Source of the DNA: Dryomyza anilis
Taxonomy: Eukaryota > Arthropoda > Insecta > Diptera > Dryomyzidae
Length of the DNA: 64,000 bases
Reading direction: 5' to 3'
Assembly (NCBI GenBank): GCA_951804985.1
Contig: OX638130.1
Coordinates: 99,693,700-99,757,699 of the forward strand
Position numbers and translations under genes: made by a program
The notes under the pieces: generated by a model
The model's database searches: none
What the model was told of the DNA's origin: nothing
The model's input: only the letters and a program-made list of their open reading frames with translations
Shown here: positions 12,213 through 23,504 of the stretch, in pieces
How positions within the stretch are numbered: position 1 is the stretch's first letter
How the letters are laid out: each line of letters begins with the position of its first letter

Positions 12213-12357
12213 CAGCCCAGTTCTAAATAAATACTCCCATAAATATTTGGGTGAAATTGTTTGAAAAAAAAGGTTTCTATGTAAATTTAATACAAAGCCT
12301 TTTCTCCCAACAATTTCTTCCAAATATTTATGGCAGTATTTATTTAGAATTGGGCTG
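12213..12357. mobile_element. Family I 145-bp MITE, copy 1
   Basis: Termini cagcccagttctaaataaat and atttatttagaattgggctg are inverted repeats. The repeat continues inward through 'ccataaatatttggg' and its complement, so nearly the whole element can fold back. It is non-coding. Confidence 0.75.
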
Positions 12358-12562
12358 ATTTTAAACTTATTTAAAGATTTTAATTTAAGACAAACATTTT
12401 ATTTATATGCATAATTATAGACGTTCTTTTGAACATATATATGTTTGAAAGTGATATACATTTTATTTGTATATAAACATATTTATGTTTACATTTTAAT
12501 TTTGGTGTTACAATTTAATTATACAATATTCTTTTTTTTATTTTTTTTTTAATATTTATATT

Positions 12563-12711
12563 CAGCCCAGTTCTAAATAAATACTCCCATAAATATTTGG
12601 GTGAAATTGTTTGGGAGAAAAAAAAGGTTTCTATGTATATTTAATACAAAGCTTTACCTCCCAACAATTTCTCCCAAATATTTATGGCAGTATTTATTCA
12701 GAATTGGGCTG
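12563..12711. mobile_element. Family I 149-bp MITE, copy 2
   Basis: Same inverted termini and interior as the copy at 12,213-12,357, differing by a few bases such as 'gggagaaa' in place of 'gaaaaaa'. It lies in the duplicated block, 350 bp downstream of the first. Confidence 0.75.
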
Positions 12712-13054
12712 ATTTTAAACTTATTTAAAGTTTTTAATTTGAGACAAACATTTTATTTATACCAACTTAATAATTTTATTTCCATCTGCTGTTCCTATTT
12801 TGTTGTATATGTTATACTGGAGAAAATATTATATTGAATTTTGAATTAATTGAATATTTAAGAAAAAGCACTGATTGGTGATACATAACAAATTCATTCA
12901 CCAAAAAGTGGTTATGAATTATATGGTAACAGAATTAATCTGAGTGATACTGACTGCCGCTAAAAATATGCAGCATGATTCTTTAATTGCGATTTCATTA
13001 TGCCAAACATACATATAATTAAGTTTAATAAAAAGTGTTGTTCTAATTGCCCCT

Positions 13055-13367
13055 TGTAGCCGCGGTAGCTCAGTGGTTAGTGCGTTGGACTGCGAGCCGA
13101 AAGGTTCCCGGTTCAAGCCTGGACTGGAGCTAACAACATCTTTTCATAGAAACATTTTTCTATACAGCGCTACCTCTCGTCAGTAAATGGCAAACCTACG
13201 AGAGTAAAACCATTGCCTATGAAAAGCTCTCACCCGCCGTTCGGATTCGGCAATAAACTGTAGGTCCCACCACTTTGAGTACAAATATAACACGCACTGC
13301 TCAAAATGGTGAGAGAACTCGGCCGAAGTTCTATACAGGACTGTAGCGCCGAACAATTTTATTATAT
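13055..13367 (+). mobile_element. tRNA-derived SINE (family S1), complete copy
   Basis: The head is tRNA-like: gccgcggtagctcagtggtt contains an RNA polymerase III A box, and ggttcaagcc ~45 bases later is a B box. The ~230-bp body contains 'gcaaacctacgagagtaaaa', 'agctctcacccgccgttcgg' and a tail 'ggactgtagcgccgaac'. An 11-bp target duplication TAATTGCCCCT flanks it (13,044-13,054 and 13,368-13,378). Other copies are at 20,036-20,313 and 59,751-60,059. The repeated body and the flanking duplication make a mobile SINE far more likely than a functional tRNA gene. Confidence 0.9.
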
Positions 13368-13554
13368 TAATTGCCCCTAGCAGTAGGCAGCATTGCCATA
13401 TTTATTAAATTATTTTGAAATATCACCCAGTAACAATACCGAATAGCTAAATCATATAATTCGCAGAACCTTTTTTGGAGTTAGATGTGTTAAATAGTAG
13501 AAATAACAAACTGACAGATCGTTACTGTCCTGTCAAAGCGACATCACGGGACAA

Positions 13555-14330
13555 AAATGATGAGACAAAATTTAATGTTTGAATTACTTTTAAAAATAGT
13601 AAAATTTATGGTTATTTAATTTTTTTTATTATTTTAGTTTATTCATCAATTTTCATAACGTATATAAAATATCTTCGTATTGGGCAACTTACTGAACTAT
13701 AAAATCGGTTTTTGTGAGGCTACATCCTGACCAAAACGCAAATATTTTTGTTTTTTATTCATAACTTTTTGTTAGTACAAGATAAAGTAGTGATGTAAAG
13801 GCATCATTTGTTTGTTTTCAAAGTATCTATCGACTGGTACAGTTTTTTTTATTTTTGCAAAAAATATCGAAAAATTAAAAATCCTGGCATGCCAAAAAGG
13901 CGAATCTTTTCGTTTTTTTGCCATAATTTTTTATTGGTACAAAATAAAATATTTGTGTAAAGGCATTAATTGTTTGTTTTTAAAGCATATATCGATTGAC
14001 ATCATTATTTAAAAACTATTTTTAAAATTTTTGTTCTTAGCTAAAAATATGTTTGGAAAATTATTTTTAACTAATCATGCCAAGCGATAGATGCTTTAAA
14101 ACGAACAATGAATGCCTTTACAGAACTATTATAGCTTGTATCAATAAAAAGTTATGGAAAAAAAACGAAAAGAATCACCCTTTTAGCATGACAGAAGAAA
14201 GTAACACATCACATACGCCCGTTTTGTTTGGCTTTTGTGGCTAGAAATATCCAACAAAACCTCACACAATATTTTGGCACAGTATACTTATGGAAAAACT
14301 GCATTCAAAAATGTAAAAAAACACAAATGT
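13555..14330. mobile_element. Family E element, partial copy
   Basis: Has the family E internal hairpin words ('tatctatcgactgg' and later 'gccaagcgatagatgc'), 'caagataaagtagtgatg', 'catgccaaaaaggcgaatc' and the right-side 'ttggcacagtatacttatgg' region. The interior matches 54,050-55,067, but the exact termini are not intact. Confidence 0.6.
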
Positions 14331-15057
14331 CAAAAACTAATATCTGATGAAAAAATATCTATTTCTACAGAAACATGAATATACTTAGTAAATTCATATA
14401 AATTTTATGTTCAAATATCGTATATTTTTACTATCCGAACAAAATAATTATAAAATTTAATTTTAATGTAATTAGATATTATTTATAATACTTATACATT
14501 ATAATTACATTCTAGCATATCTAAACAAATCTTTACTATCCGTATATAGAAAACTCATTAAACAAAAATATATAAAATCATACAAATTATAATGTGCACT
14601 TATAAACTTGAACACATCACTTAAGGTACCATTGTGATCTGCATTTATGACCGCAGCTAATGAGTCTTAGATTATAGACTAATTTAAATATGCTGCGGGA
14701 AAATCCCACCAACCAAGCCATTCACAGTTAATACATGCTGAATGGGATTTATGATGATGATGACAGGTGTGTGTTTATGTGAATAGGCGATACCCAAATC
14801 GACTCTCATTTATTGTAATTGTCAAATGACATGTGTCACAACATATCAGTTGATAACGAACGGTCAAGCAATTGAGTTGCTCACGTTCACTCAAAAAGTA
14901 AAACAGAATACAAAAAAAAACCAGAACAAATAATATAAATAAAAACAATTTGTTTCGAAAATAAAGTGTTTTTTGATACGGTATTTTGTTTGTTTTGTAC
15001 TTTTCAAATAATTTGTGCTTAAATTCGGCATCATTACTAATGCTATGAGACATTGAG
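14331..15057. other. Upstream region of gd
   Basis: AT-rich to ~14,620, then more mixed. I could not identify a TATA box or a convincing initiator. It could contain the gd promoter and 5' untranslated region, since the first recognised coding exon begins at 15,058. Confidence 0.35.
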
Positions 15058-18000
15058 ATGCATTACCATTTAACCACAATATTGTTTATAATTTTTGAGC
15101 ACATCAACAAGATATTCACACAAGGTATACCGATCAGTCCGTGTCCGAAAATGTTTCAGTATCGTTATGATGGTCAGGAATGGTCGGGTATATTATCGGT
15201 GCGTAATCCCGATTTTGGGCAGGCGTTGCATTTGCGTGTGACCCTCTCGATGCGTGGCAAACCAACAACGGTGAGTGGAAAAAATTATTTTCTCTGACAA
15301 GAGTTTTTTTTGTAAATTTTGTTTTCTTTTTAGAATTATCTGGGTGAAATTGAGCTGCTCACACGCGGTCAATTTCTGAGTGACGCACCCGTGCTGTATA
15401 GAGTCAAATTTCCCAGAACACATTTTCCACCCAAGCTGCTGCAAATCACGACCAACAATCAAGTCGTTTGTCTCGGTGCTGCAGGTATGTAAACGATTTT
15501 CCACAGCGTCTAACACTTTGTAATTTTTCTCCTGTCATAAATTGCAGATCATAGTATTTTTGTAACGCAAATTCAATTGGAGCACACGCGCAAATTTGCA
15601 TTTCTACCGGATGACCCACTACCATTGGCGCCCGGTTTTATTGTGCCATCATCAGCAGCAGCAGCATCGGCATCGTCGGCATCATCATCATCATCATCCG
15701 CATCATCTTCCGCTTCATCAGCTGCTTCCTTGCATGCGGCAACTGGTGCCAGTGTTAAGGACTCCGCCACAATGTTGCCCACAAACCTGGCATTCGGCAC
15801 CAAGCATTTACCACTGGCCGGCAGTGATAGGTAAGTGCAAAATTTTAGTTTATCTAATTTGGGTTATATACTTGTGGAGAAAAATGGTTTTAGAAAAATA
15901 GAACAATATTATTTCTTAAAATTAAAAAGTTCAAATCAAATCAGAAAAAATTTCAATAACACTACTCAACAAAACGAGAAAAATGTTTGTCTTGGACTTT
16001 CCATACATCCATTCTATATAATTTGCAGTTGCTGATTTTGATTGCATACTCCGTTTTTTCATATTACTTAACGTTTTTAAGAAAATTGCTCTCGAATTTT
16101 CAGGCCCTTTTCAGCCACTTTTTAGAATTAAAAAAATACGGTCCCTTACACAACCAGTTTTCTAAAAAACTATAAACGCAATTTTTCTTTCAATTGTCAA
16201 GACTAATTTTAATATACCGGAAAATATTATTATTTCGATTGGTTTTTAAGATATTTGAATCTAAACTCGACAAATATTTATTTTTGTGGACTATTTTTGG
16301 AGGATTTTTTTAGCATTTTGGATCTAATGCTAAATGAGAAAATGATTTATGGTTATGTATTACATAGTTCAAGCTAATGATAAAAAATACTATGTTTTTT
16401 GTATCAGTTCTCATTTTTAAAATATGCCCTATCAACACAGTTTTCGTTAAAAACTAATTAATTTAAAAATGCTTGTATATTTTGCATACAAATTATTGGA
16501 AAATTGACGTTTTTAGCCGAATAGAAAAAAACTGAGTATACGGTTAGACTCAGCACTAGCGAATTATATAAAATTGATGTATGGGATGTCCTTGGCAAAA
16601 ATCGTTTGGGGTAGTTTAAGGAATATATATTTCAATCCATTTATCCCAAATGGAATCCAAAGAGATGTATTCGGTATAAGATGTATTCGATATAAGGTTT
16701 TATAACGAAACGTTTTCGGTATACCGGAGACAAGTCATATCGTTTTTGTATTTCGGAGTACTACCGATTTTTGTATAACGTTTTCGTTTAAAGTTTTGGT
16801 TAAATTTTTAAATATTGGTTTTAAAATATTGGTTAAGGTTAAAGTTTCGTTTCCTCTTAAAGATTATTTTGAAAATTAAGTTTAAATATTAACTTGAATG
16901 CTACATAGTACCACAAAGTAAATTCTTTTGCTAGATTCTATTTAACACAACCTAACGCCACATGTATTCCCCACAAGTATTCCATCCCCCCACAACATTC
17001 GACAAGTCTTGATCTAAATTTATGTCAGTTCAATTAATTTTCTTTCTTTCTCACTTAATAATGTGTCTCATTTCTTTCTCGGCTTCCGTCACTTTTTCAA
17101 CAGTAATCCCATGCGTACCACGAAGGACATCTGTGGACGCATAGACGACCGCATTCGTTTTCAGGTTCTGCATGCTTTGAACGCCGGCATGAAGCCGGAC
17201 GCAGGCGACAATATCAGCACAGCGGGCGGTGAGTTATTACCCAGGGATGAGTTACTCTTGGATACTGTTGGCGCCAGCAATGTACCCCTGGTGACAGCAA
17301 CCGATGATGATCCCAATGCAGAGGACAATGAGAACGATGGTGTCGACTTAGAATCCAACTCCTCATCGTCGTCGTCCTCCTCCTCCTCCTCATCATCTGT
17401 AACATCGAATACTGGTTCAACGACCGTCGATGATTTGCCTTCCATCACACGCGGCGCTTGGCCCTGGCTGGCGGCCATCTATGTGAACAATCTGACTTCG
17501 TTGGCCTATCAATGTGGCGGCACATTGGTGTCATCGCGCATTGTCATCAGTTCGGCGCATTGTTTTCAGATGTTTCGGAAACGTTACACGGCCAATGAGG
17601 TGCTTGTCTTTCTTGGGCGTCACAATCTGAAGAATTGGAACGAGGAGGGCTCTTTGGCGGCACCATGCGATGATATTTTCATACATCCGGATTATGATAA
17701 TCATTTGAATACGTATGATGCGGATATAGCGGTCATTGTGCTGAAGCACGAAGTGAGGTGAGTCCGAAAATTAATACGAACGAGGCATGTATATGGAACG
17801 TAAGGCATGTATATGGAACGTAAGGCATGTATATGGAATGCTTATTTAAGAAAAGCTTTTATTTTGGGAAACCTTTTTAGCTGCAAAGCTAATATGGAAA
17901 ACTTGAATTTCGGAAGCCTAAATATGGGAAACATCTAATTGGACACATCATGAAATTAAGACCTATATAGAAAACAAATATAAGAAAATCCTATCTAAGG

Positions 18001-18764
18001 AAAGTCAATATAATAAAAATGGAAGTCCATATAGAAAGCTTAATTTTTGATAACAATATCTGGGAATACTATAGAATTAAGGAAGTTATTGAGAAACCTA
18101 TATTTAATGCTAACTTTCTTGCAGATTCAACACCTTCATAAGACCCGCCTGCATGTGGTCCGGCTCTACCAAATCAGAGTACATCGAGGGCGAACATGGC
18201 GTCGTCGTCGGCTGGGGTCTCGGTGGCAAGGCAAAGGGTCCCTCGTCGACGGCACTTAGCACGGCGGTTCCAAAAATTGTCAGTGCACCCATTGTTTCGA
18301 ATGATGTTTGCTTTAAGGTGAATGAGAAATTTCGCAGCATCTCTTCGAATCGCACATTTTGTGCAGGAGTTGTTATGCCGACAATTGTGACCAAAATGTC
18401 TACGGCCAAGAGCAAAATCGTCATTAACAGTAGCACCTCATCATCCTCCGGTTCGGCCACCGCCTCCACAACAACCACATCATCAAATACACATAAGGAA
18501 GGTACATTGCGACGTCTGCAGTCTGGTCCCTGTACCGGTGATTCGGGTGCCGGTCTAATGATATTCAAAAACAATCGTTGGATGTTGCGTGGCACTGTCT
18601 CTGCCTCGTTACCCATGGCGTCCACGGGGAGTGCGGCGGGGAGCACCTCTACGCATTCCAGCAGCAGCAGCGGTACGACAAAGTCAAGCTGTAATATAAA
18701 TCAATATGTTATTTACACAGACGTTGGCAAATTTTTGGATTGGATATTTGCATTTATTATTTAG
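15058..18764 (+). CDS. gd: Gastrulation defective-like serine protease (5 exons)
   Basis: Predicted exons are 15,058-15,270, 15,334-15,484, 15,548-15,830, 17,104-17,757 and 18,125-18,764. All junctions are GT-AG and in phase, giving 646 residues, longer than the ~530 of Drosophila. The start chosen is the ATG opening a hydrophobic signal-like leader (TTILFIIF). Residues ~25-135 (ISPCPKMFQYRYDG..., FPRTHFPPKLLQI) match the Gd N-terminal domain. A Ser/Ala- and Asp-rich linker follows, then a trypsin-fold domain from ~330. The catalytic triad is visible: H368 in SSAHC, D423 in YDADIAV, S574 in CTGDSGAGL. Family knowledge: Gd is a maternal, perivitelline protease that activates Snake in the cascade leading to the Toll ligand. 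Oddities are the absence of a canonical R-IVGG activation site, Gly rather than Asp at the usual S1 position, and Ser/Thr-rich insertions inside the protease domain (~520-560 and ~598-622). The exact N-terminus could differ if an upstream exon exists. Confidence 0.92.
15985..16613. mobile_element. Family H inverted-repeat element inside gd intron 3
   Basis: The left end (cttggactttccatacatcc...ctatataattt) and the right end (ttatataaaattgatgtatgggatgtccttgg) are imperfect inverted repeats that extend inward through 'gcatactccg' and its complement 'gagtatacgg'. It accounts for about half of the 1.27-kb intron 15,831-17,103. Fragments of the same family lie at ~3,235-3,690, 8,990-9,290 and 31,785-32,240. 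Confidence 0.65.
17782..17841. repeat. Three 20-bp tandem units in gd intron 4
   Basis: The unit 'aaggcatgtatatggaacgt' is repeated three times just after the donor site. The rest of this 367-bp intron is built from degenerate 'tatatggaaa' words, suggesting the intron grew from a short purine-rich repeat. Confidence 0.8.
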
Positions 18765-19094
18765 CACCGCAGGATACTGTTTACTGTGTGGGAGGCACGG
18801 GCACGGATCACGGATTAACTTCACTGAAAGTCAACTTAATTCGGTTTCTGTGTTTTTATTCAATTGAAACCTGTGCTGAACACAAGGCAAGGCACAGACA
18901 AAAACAACACACAAATTTAGTTTTAGTTTTCAGATACCCTCAAGGATATTGTATGGATTCGCGCATATCGTTTGGTGATGATGATGATGATGTTGAGGTT
19001 GGTGATGATGACGGATCAACTGCAGGGGCTCACGTTTTAGTATTTAATGCTGATATTATGTACATACTTTAAGTTAATGCAATTGTTTTTATCA

Positions 19095-19100
19095 AATAAA
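19095..19100 (+). terminator. Candidate gd polyadenylation signal
   Basis: AATAAA ~330 bases after the gd stop codon, followed by two further AATAAA-like words within 40 bases. No other polyadenylation signal cluster lies between the stop and the transposon nest that begins at 19,299. Confidence 0.5.
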
Positions 19101-20035
19101 AACCTGTGATATAAATAAAATTATATGCTAAATAAATTAAACGAGAAAGAATTATTTGTGTTTTTTTAATTGTAATTTTATTTTAGTAAATACTTACTTA
19201 ATAATTTTAATACAAATTTGAATTTTTGGGAATATTCGTCGCGTCTGTTTAGAATTGATAAATATATAAATTAGCTCAACGAAACGAAAAAAATAAAACA
19301 GAAAAAAAATGTACATCATATTGATGAATTTTGTTCTTTAAACCATGATTCATTGTATTGAGGAACCATTCATAATATTAATGACTAAGGCCATCAATGT
19401 TATGAATGCTATCGTAAATATGATGAACTCTTGGTAACTGTCGAAAAAGTGTTCTCCAATATGTATGATGAATAGTATGTGAAGGATACGTTTCATCATA
19501 TTAATGAACAAAAATATAAAATACAACATATATGTTCTTCAAATTGAAGAATTCTTTTCATTAAGCAAAATTTCAATCCAATTATTTTTTTTTTGTTCAT
19601 TTTTTGCCGTATTTCTGAGTTCTCAAGAAGTTCTTGTATGTTATTTCTTATATAATCCCAGCAGGAAATGACCTCATCAATGATGAATCGAGGACATTAG
19701 AAAATTTGTCATTGATGAATATGTCTACAACAATTTCATAAATGACATTGCATTAAAAACGTCATACACCATATGTCATATATACATACATCAATGACAT
19801 TGTGAAAATCTGTCATCGATGAAATACTATTGATGACGTCATTGATAAAAATTAACATTCACGTCACATGCCCTTAAAGGTATGCAACATTTACGTGCAT
19901 ACAACATACGTTTAGGGACAGCATTTACTCGTAAAACTGAAAATTTGCGTTCGATGTCACTCTGCCATATAATTCATAGGCACAAATTGAAGGACCAATT
20001 TTTATAAAAGCGAGATAATAAACAGTAGTAATGTT

Positions 20036-20313
20036 AGCCGCGGTAGCTCTGTGGTTAGTGCGTTGGTCCCCGGTTCAAGCCTGGACTGGGGCTAGCAACA
20101 TCTTTTCATAGAATCATTTTTCTATACCGGCAGTAAATGGCAAACCTACGAGAGTAAAATATTGCCTATGAAAAGCTCTCACCCGCCGTTCGGATTAGGC
20201 AATAAACTGTAGGTTTCACCACTTTGAGTACAAATATAACACGCACAGCTCAAAATGGTGAGAGAGCTCGGCCTAAGTTCTTATAGGACTGTAGTGCCGA
20301 ACTATTATATATT
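20036..20313 (+). mobile_element. SINE family S1 with deletion in the tRNA head
   Basis: Same head and body as 13,055-13,367 but missing ~20 bases between the A box region and the B box (gcgttggtcc runs straight into ccggttcaagcc), i.e. the anticodon arm is deleted. A short candidate target duplication ATGTT lies at 20,031-20,035 and 20,314-20,318. It sits inside family B. Confidence 0.85.
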
Positions 20314-20504
20314 ATGTTGATAGATGATGGCCGTTAGTGAAGTACGTTATTGACATTAGCAAGTACACATACCATTCCAACCGAGAACAGAAAAAAATAA
20401 TAAAATTGAAACAATAAATAAAATAAGATAAATAAAAAAAAAATATACAAATAAAAAAAAATATACAAATAAAAATAAAATTAAAAATAAATAAAATAAT
20501 AAAA

Positions 20505-21335
20505 ACGAGTTGAGAAAGTTAGGTCACATGGGTAAGTTCGGTCACTTGGGGCGGATTTTTATAGTCGGTCGGGCCCGATTATGGAATACCCTACACCTTT
20601 GGTGGGGATATTAATGTGGGATATTTAATTGCATACCTTAATTTTAAAGTTTTTAATTATGCTGAACCTCCCCACCCTCAGAATATGATTCATATATCAG
20701 AAATTTACGTCTTATATCCCCATAAATTAAAAAATTTATACAAAAGTATAAAAAACTAAAAAATAAAATTTGAAAAATATAATTGGGCTGACCACGCCGA
20801 TATTTAAAATTTTGAAAGGCTAATATTTCATAGATTTGATTTTAATAATTTACGGATCAAATTTCCACTACGAAAACCCGGGAAGTAATGAAAAAAAAAA
20901 GTGGGCGGATCACGCCCATTTTTTGACCACATATTTTAAGGTGAATTCTAACAATACGTTTTAAATTTTAAACCTATATCTTGAATACTATTAGTTCCTA
21001 AAGAGTTATATAAAAGTGACTTGTATGGGAGGTGGGCGTGTCCGTTGACCAATTTGGCTCATTTTCAAACTCAGTTCCTACTTTTGGATAAAATTTATTG
21101 AGACGAAATTTTATCGCATTCTGATCAGTATTTCTCAAGTTATTCTGTATTCGGACAGCAAGACAGCAAGACAGCAAGACGGACAGACAGACGGACATGG
21201 CTAAACGGACTCGGGTAGTGATGCTGATCAAGAATATATATATACTTTTCCATACCGGACACGCCTCCTAAGGGGCGTTACAATATATGCACAAAGTTAA
21301 TATACCCTGTACCTCATAGGTGTAGGGTATAAAAA
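20505..21335 (-). mobile_element. Family D element, copy 1
   Basis: Begins acgagttgagaaagttagg, passes a palindromic 'atagtcggtcgggcccgat' and 'taccctacacctttgg', and ends 'gtgtagggtataaaaa'. It is the reverse orientation of copies at 38,523-39,330 and 58,517-59,308. A segment with 'gacagcaagacagcaagac' and 'gacggacagacagacggac' is a typical low-complexity run of this family. The open frames seen in it recur identically in every copy and start with no recognisable domain, so I regard it as non-coding. Confidence 0.8.
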
Positions 21336-22065
21336 TATATATGCATGACAATCATTTGTGACTTCATTGATGAATGACGTGCATGACATCGTTTATGCTA
21401 CATTACACAGGAATCAGTGGACATTTGTATGAAAATGTCATCAATGATTTGCAGGGCGAAAATGCTATCGGTCATCGATGTTTCTGACCTGACATAGCGG
21501 AATCATTGAGGAATCATTGGTGACATTTCCTGCTGGTATTTTTGCTCGACATGCAGTAAAATGTATTCTAATATATTTATTTACAATTACAACTTTTAAA
21601 AAGTTATATTTCTGAAAAATATATTAAAAATTATACATTTTTTTTTTTTTGAAAAAAAATTTCAGACATATTTTTTTGAACATTTTATTTTTTCGTTAAA
21701 AAAAATTTCTGGATAATTTTTTTTTTAATAAAAATTTTTCCAACAACATAAATTGGTAAAAAAATAGAATTTTAAATTATTCATAAATATTAAGATTTTA
21801 TTCATCAAATGATGATTTAAATTCATTGTATTGAATATTTCGTTCTGCACTATGATGTTCGATAGTATGAATATGTTCATTAATATATCATATAATGAAC
21901 GGTGGTATCAATATGATGAATCCGGTAGTTGGTAGAAAAATTCATAATATGTATGAATGAATTCATCATATTGATGAATTTTTTTCTGTGAAAACATTAA
22001 CTTTTTCAAACGTTTAGATCTGAACAAATCGAAAATTATAAAACAAAATAAAGATTTTGTTCTGT

Positions 22066-22084
22066 TTGTTTGTCTGTATGTATG

Positions 22085-22170
<86 letters not shown>

Positions 22171-22175
22171 TGTAT
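22066..22175 (+). repeat. ATGT tetranucleotide microsatellite
   Basis: About 25 units of (TATG)n with two interruptions (taaatatg). The translated Met-Tyr-Val-Cys repeat is an artefact of the microsatellite. Confidence 0.95.
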
Positions 22176-22179
22176 GTAT

Positions 22180-23504
22180 GATAGTCTGTAAATCTGTCAG
22201 TCTGTGTGTTTGTCTATCTGTCTATGTGCCTGCCTGTTTAAATCTCGATTACAAGAAAACTAAAAGATTTAGCTCAATTATGCTCCGAAATTAGATTACT
22301 TGTAAAAAAATATGCTGTCTGATGAAGAAAATGTACATTATTATGATCTGTTTAATTAATTCATAAAACACTTATATCTCCCCACGACTACTGTAAATGC
22401 GTTTTTTTACACGCATAGAAAAAAATCATCCTCACATTTGAACAATTAGACAAAATAACTTCGTTTGTGGATATATTTTGCGCGAAAAATACTGTTTTTT
22501 TTATGTATTTATAAATTTTTGGTTTATACAATTTTTATTTTTTTTCGTCCGTCATCTGCGTGGAATCCTGTTATGTGCATTTGCATATAACAGTTTAAGA
22601 ATATTTCTCCCTGAATCTTACAGTTTGAAAATGCCTGAAAATTGCTGCCAGAAGTATGCAACGTTTTAAGCAAGGAATTTTTCCAATAAAATCAAGACTC
22701 AATTAAAATTGAATTTTGTTTATAATAACCCAACAATATATGCCTCACACACGAACACCTGCAATGTTGAAATTGTTAATCTAACGAGGGCAGGTAATTT
22801 AAATTGCTATCTTAACTGAGAATTAATTTAAAGCTAAATTTAACTACAAACCATAATAAACTAAATGCCTGTCGACTGTAAGATTTACAAACATGCGGCA
22901 TATTGGACGCTTAATTATGTCAAAATGTGTGGCATTACATACAGATGACACAAAACAATATTGAGATTTAGACAAATCACTTGAACCCAAAATCTAACAC
23001 ATCTAAATTAATTACACTAAATGCTGTGAGCAAAGGTGACATACGGACAGAGGAGGTTCTACCTGTACTGTCACCCCGAACAGGCACCATAGGCATAAAG
23101 TCTTGTAGCAACTGTAGCATGTGTGGCTTATGCAAAGGTTTACGACTGGGAAACTCTTGAGAAACCAGTTCAAATTCCAATACAATTTCTACAAAATGCA
23201 GGCACTAACTGCAGACTCTGATAGAAAAAGGTTTAACTCAAATTTACCTGTGCACGAAGCACATAAATCGAAACCGTTTTTGGGAAAGTTGACCTTTTGG
23301 GCTCGTCAGACGACATAACGCCTACCTGCAGCGACACAAGTTTTTGGGTTTTCCAAATACTTTAAGAATGAAACACAAAGCCAGAATCAAACAGTAACAT
23401 TTAAACACTTAAAGCGCACAGAACAAAGTGAAGAGAAAAAGCATCGGAATTTTATACAGCTTGTTATATTGGAAAATATTATTGTAAAAAGCACTAAAAA
23501 AATT
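22180..23504. other. Upstream region of tsg
   Basis: No transposon recognised. The last ~450 bases (from ~23,030) are less AT-rich than the rest, as expected for promoter or 5' untranslated sequence of tsg. A 67-codon - strand frame at 22,977-23,180 has no recognisable motif and is not called. I could not place a TATA box with confidence. Confidence 0.4.

Larger units (their letters stand above)
12104..12760. repeat. Tandem duplication of ~300-350 bp
   Basis: Two adjacent copies of a block beginning 'gcataatt.tagacgttct' (12,104 and 12,410). Each holds 'aacatatatatgtttgaa' and one copy of a 145-150-bp MITE. The second copy carries an extra ~44 bp near 12,490-12,535. The MITEs therefore duplicated along with their flanks rather than inserting twice. 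Confidence 0.75.
19658..21536. mobile_element. Family B element (ccagcaggaaatg termini)
   Basis: Terminal inverted repeats ccagcaggaaatg and catttcctgctgg, extended by 'tcatcaatgatg'-like direct and inverted words on both sides (19,680-19,850 and 21,360-21,520). It inserted into family A and was later invaded by a SINE at 20,036 and a family D element at 20,505. Without these its own length is ~0.77 kb, and it is non-coding. Confidence 0.75.
19299..21990. mobile_element. Family A transposon, host of a nested cluster
   Basis: The left end cagaaaaaaaatgtacatca and right end gatgaatttttttctg match the termini of 783-2,529. The interior sequence ('ttcattgtattgagg', 'cttatataat', 'gctcgacatgca') is split by a family B element at 19,658-21,536; joining the two sides restores continuity with the 783-2,529 copy at ~1,900-1,925. 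It is therefore the oldest layer of the nest and has no coding capacity. Confidence 0.75.

Noticed and set aside
13056..13130. tRNA gene (A box and B box present)
   Set aside because: The same head is repeated at 20,036 and 60,059 with a common ~230-bp body and flanking target duplications, which marks a SINE.
15577..15901. His-rich 101-codon frame at 15,596-15,901
   Set aside because: Out-of-frame reading of the Ser/Ala repeat in gd exon 3; the in-frame reading joins cleanly to both neighbouring exons.
18110..18646. 178-codon frame on the - strand
   Set aside because: Antisense shadow of gd exon 5, with content mirroring its Ser/Thr and Val codons.
18740..19072. 110-codon frame just after gd with an Asp-rich segment
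   Set aside because: Overlaps the gd stop codon and lies in its probable 3' untranslated region. The Asp tract comes from a GAT repeat.
22070..22294. Met-Tyr-Val-Cys repeat protein
   Set aside because: Translation of an ATGT microsatellite.
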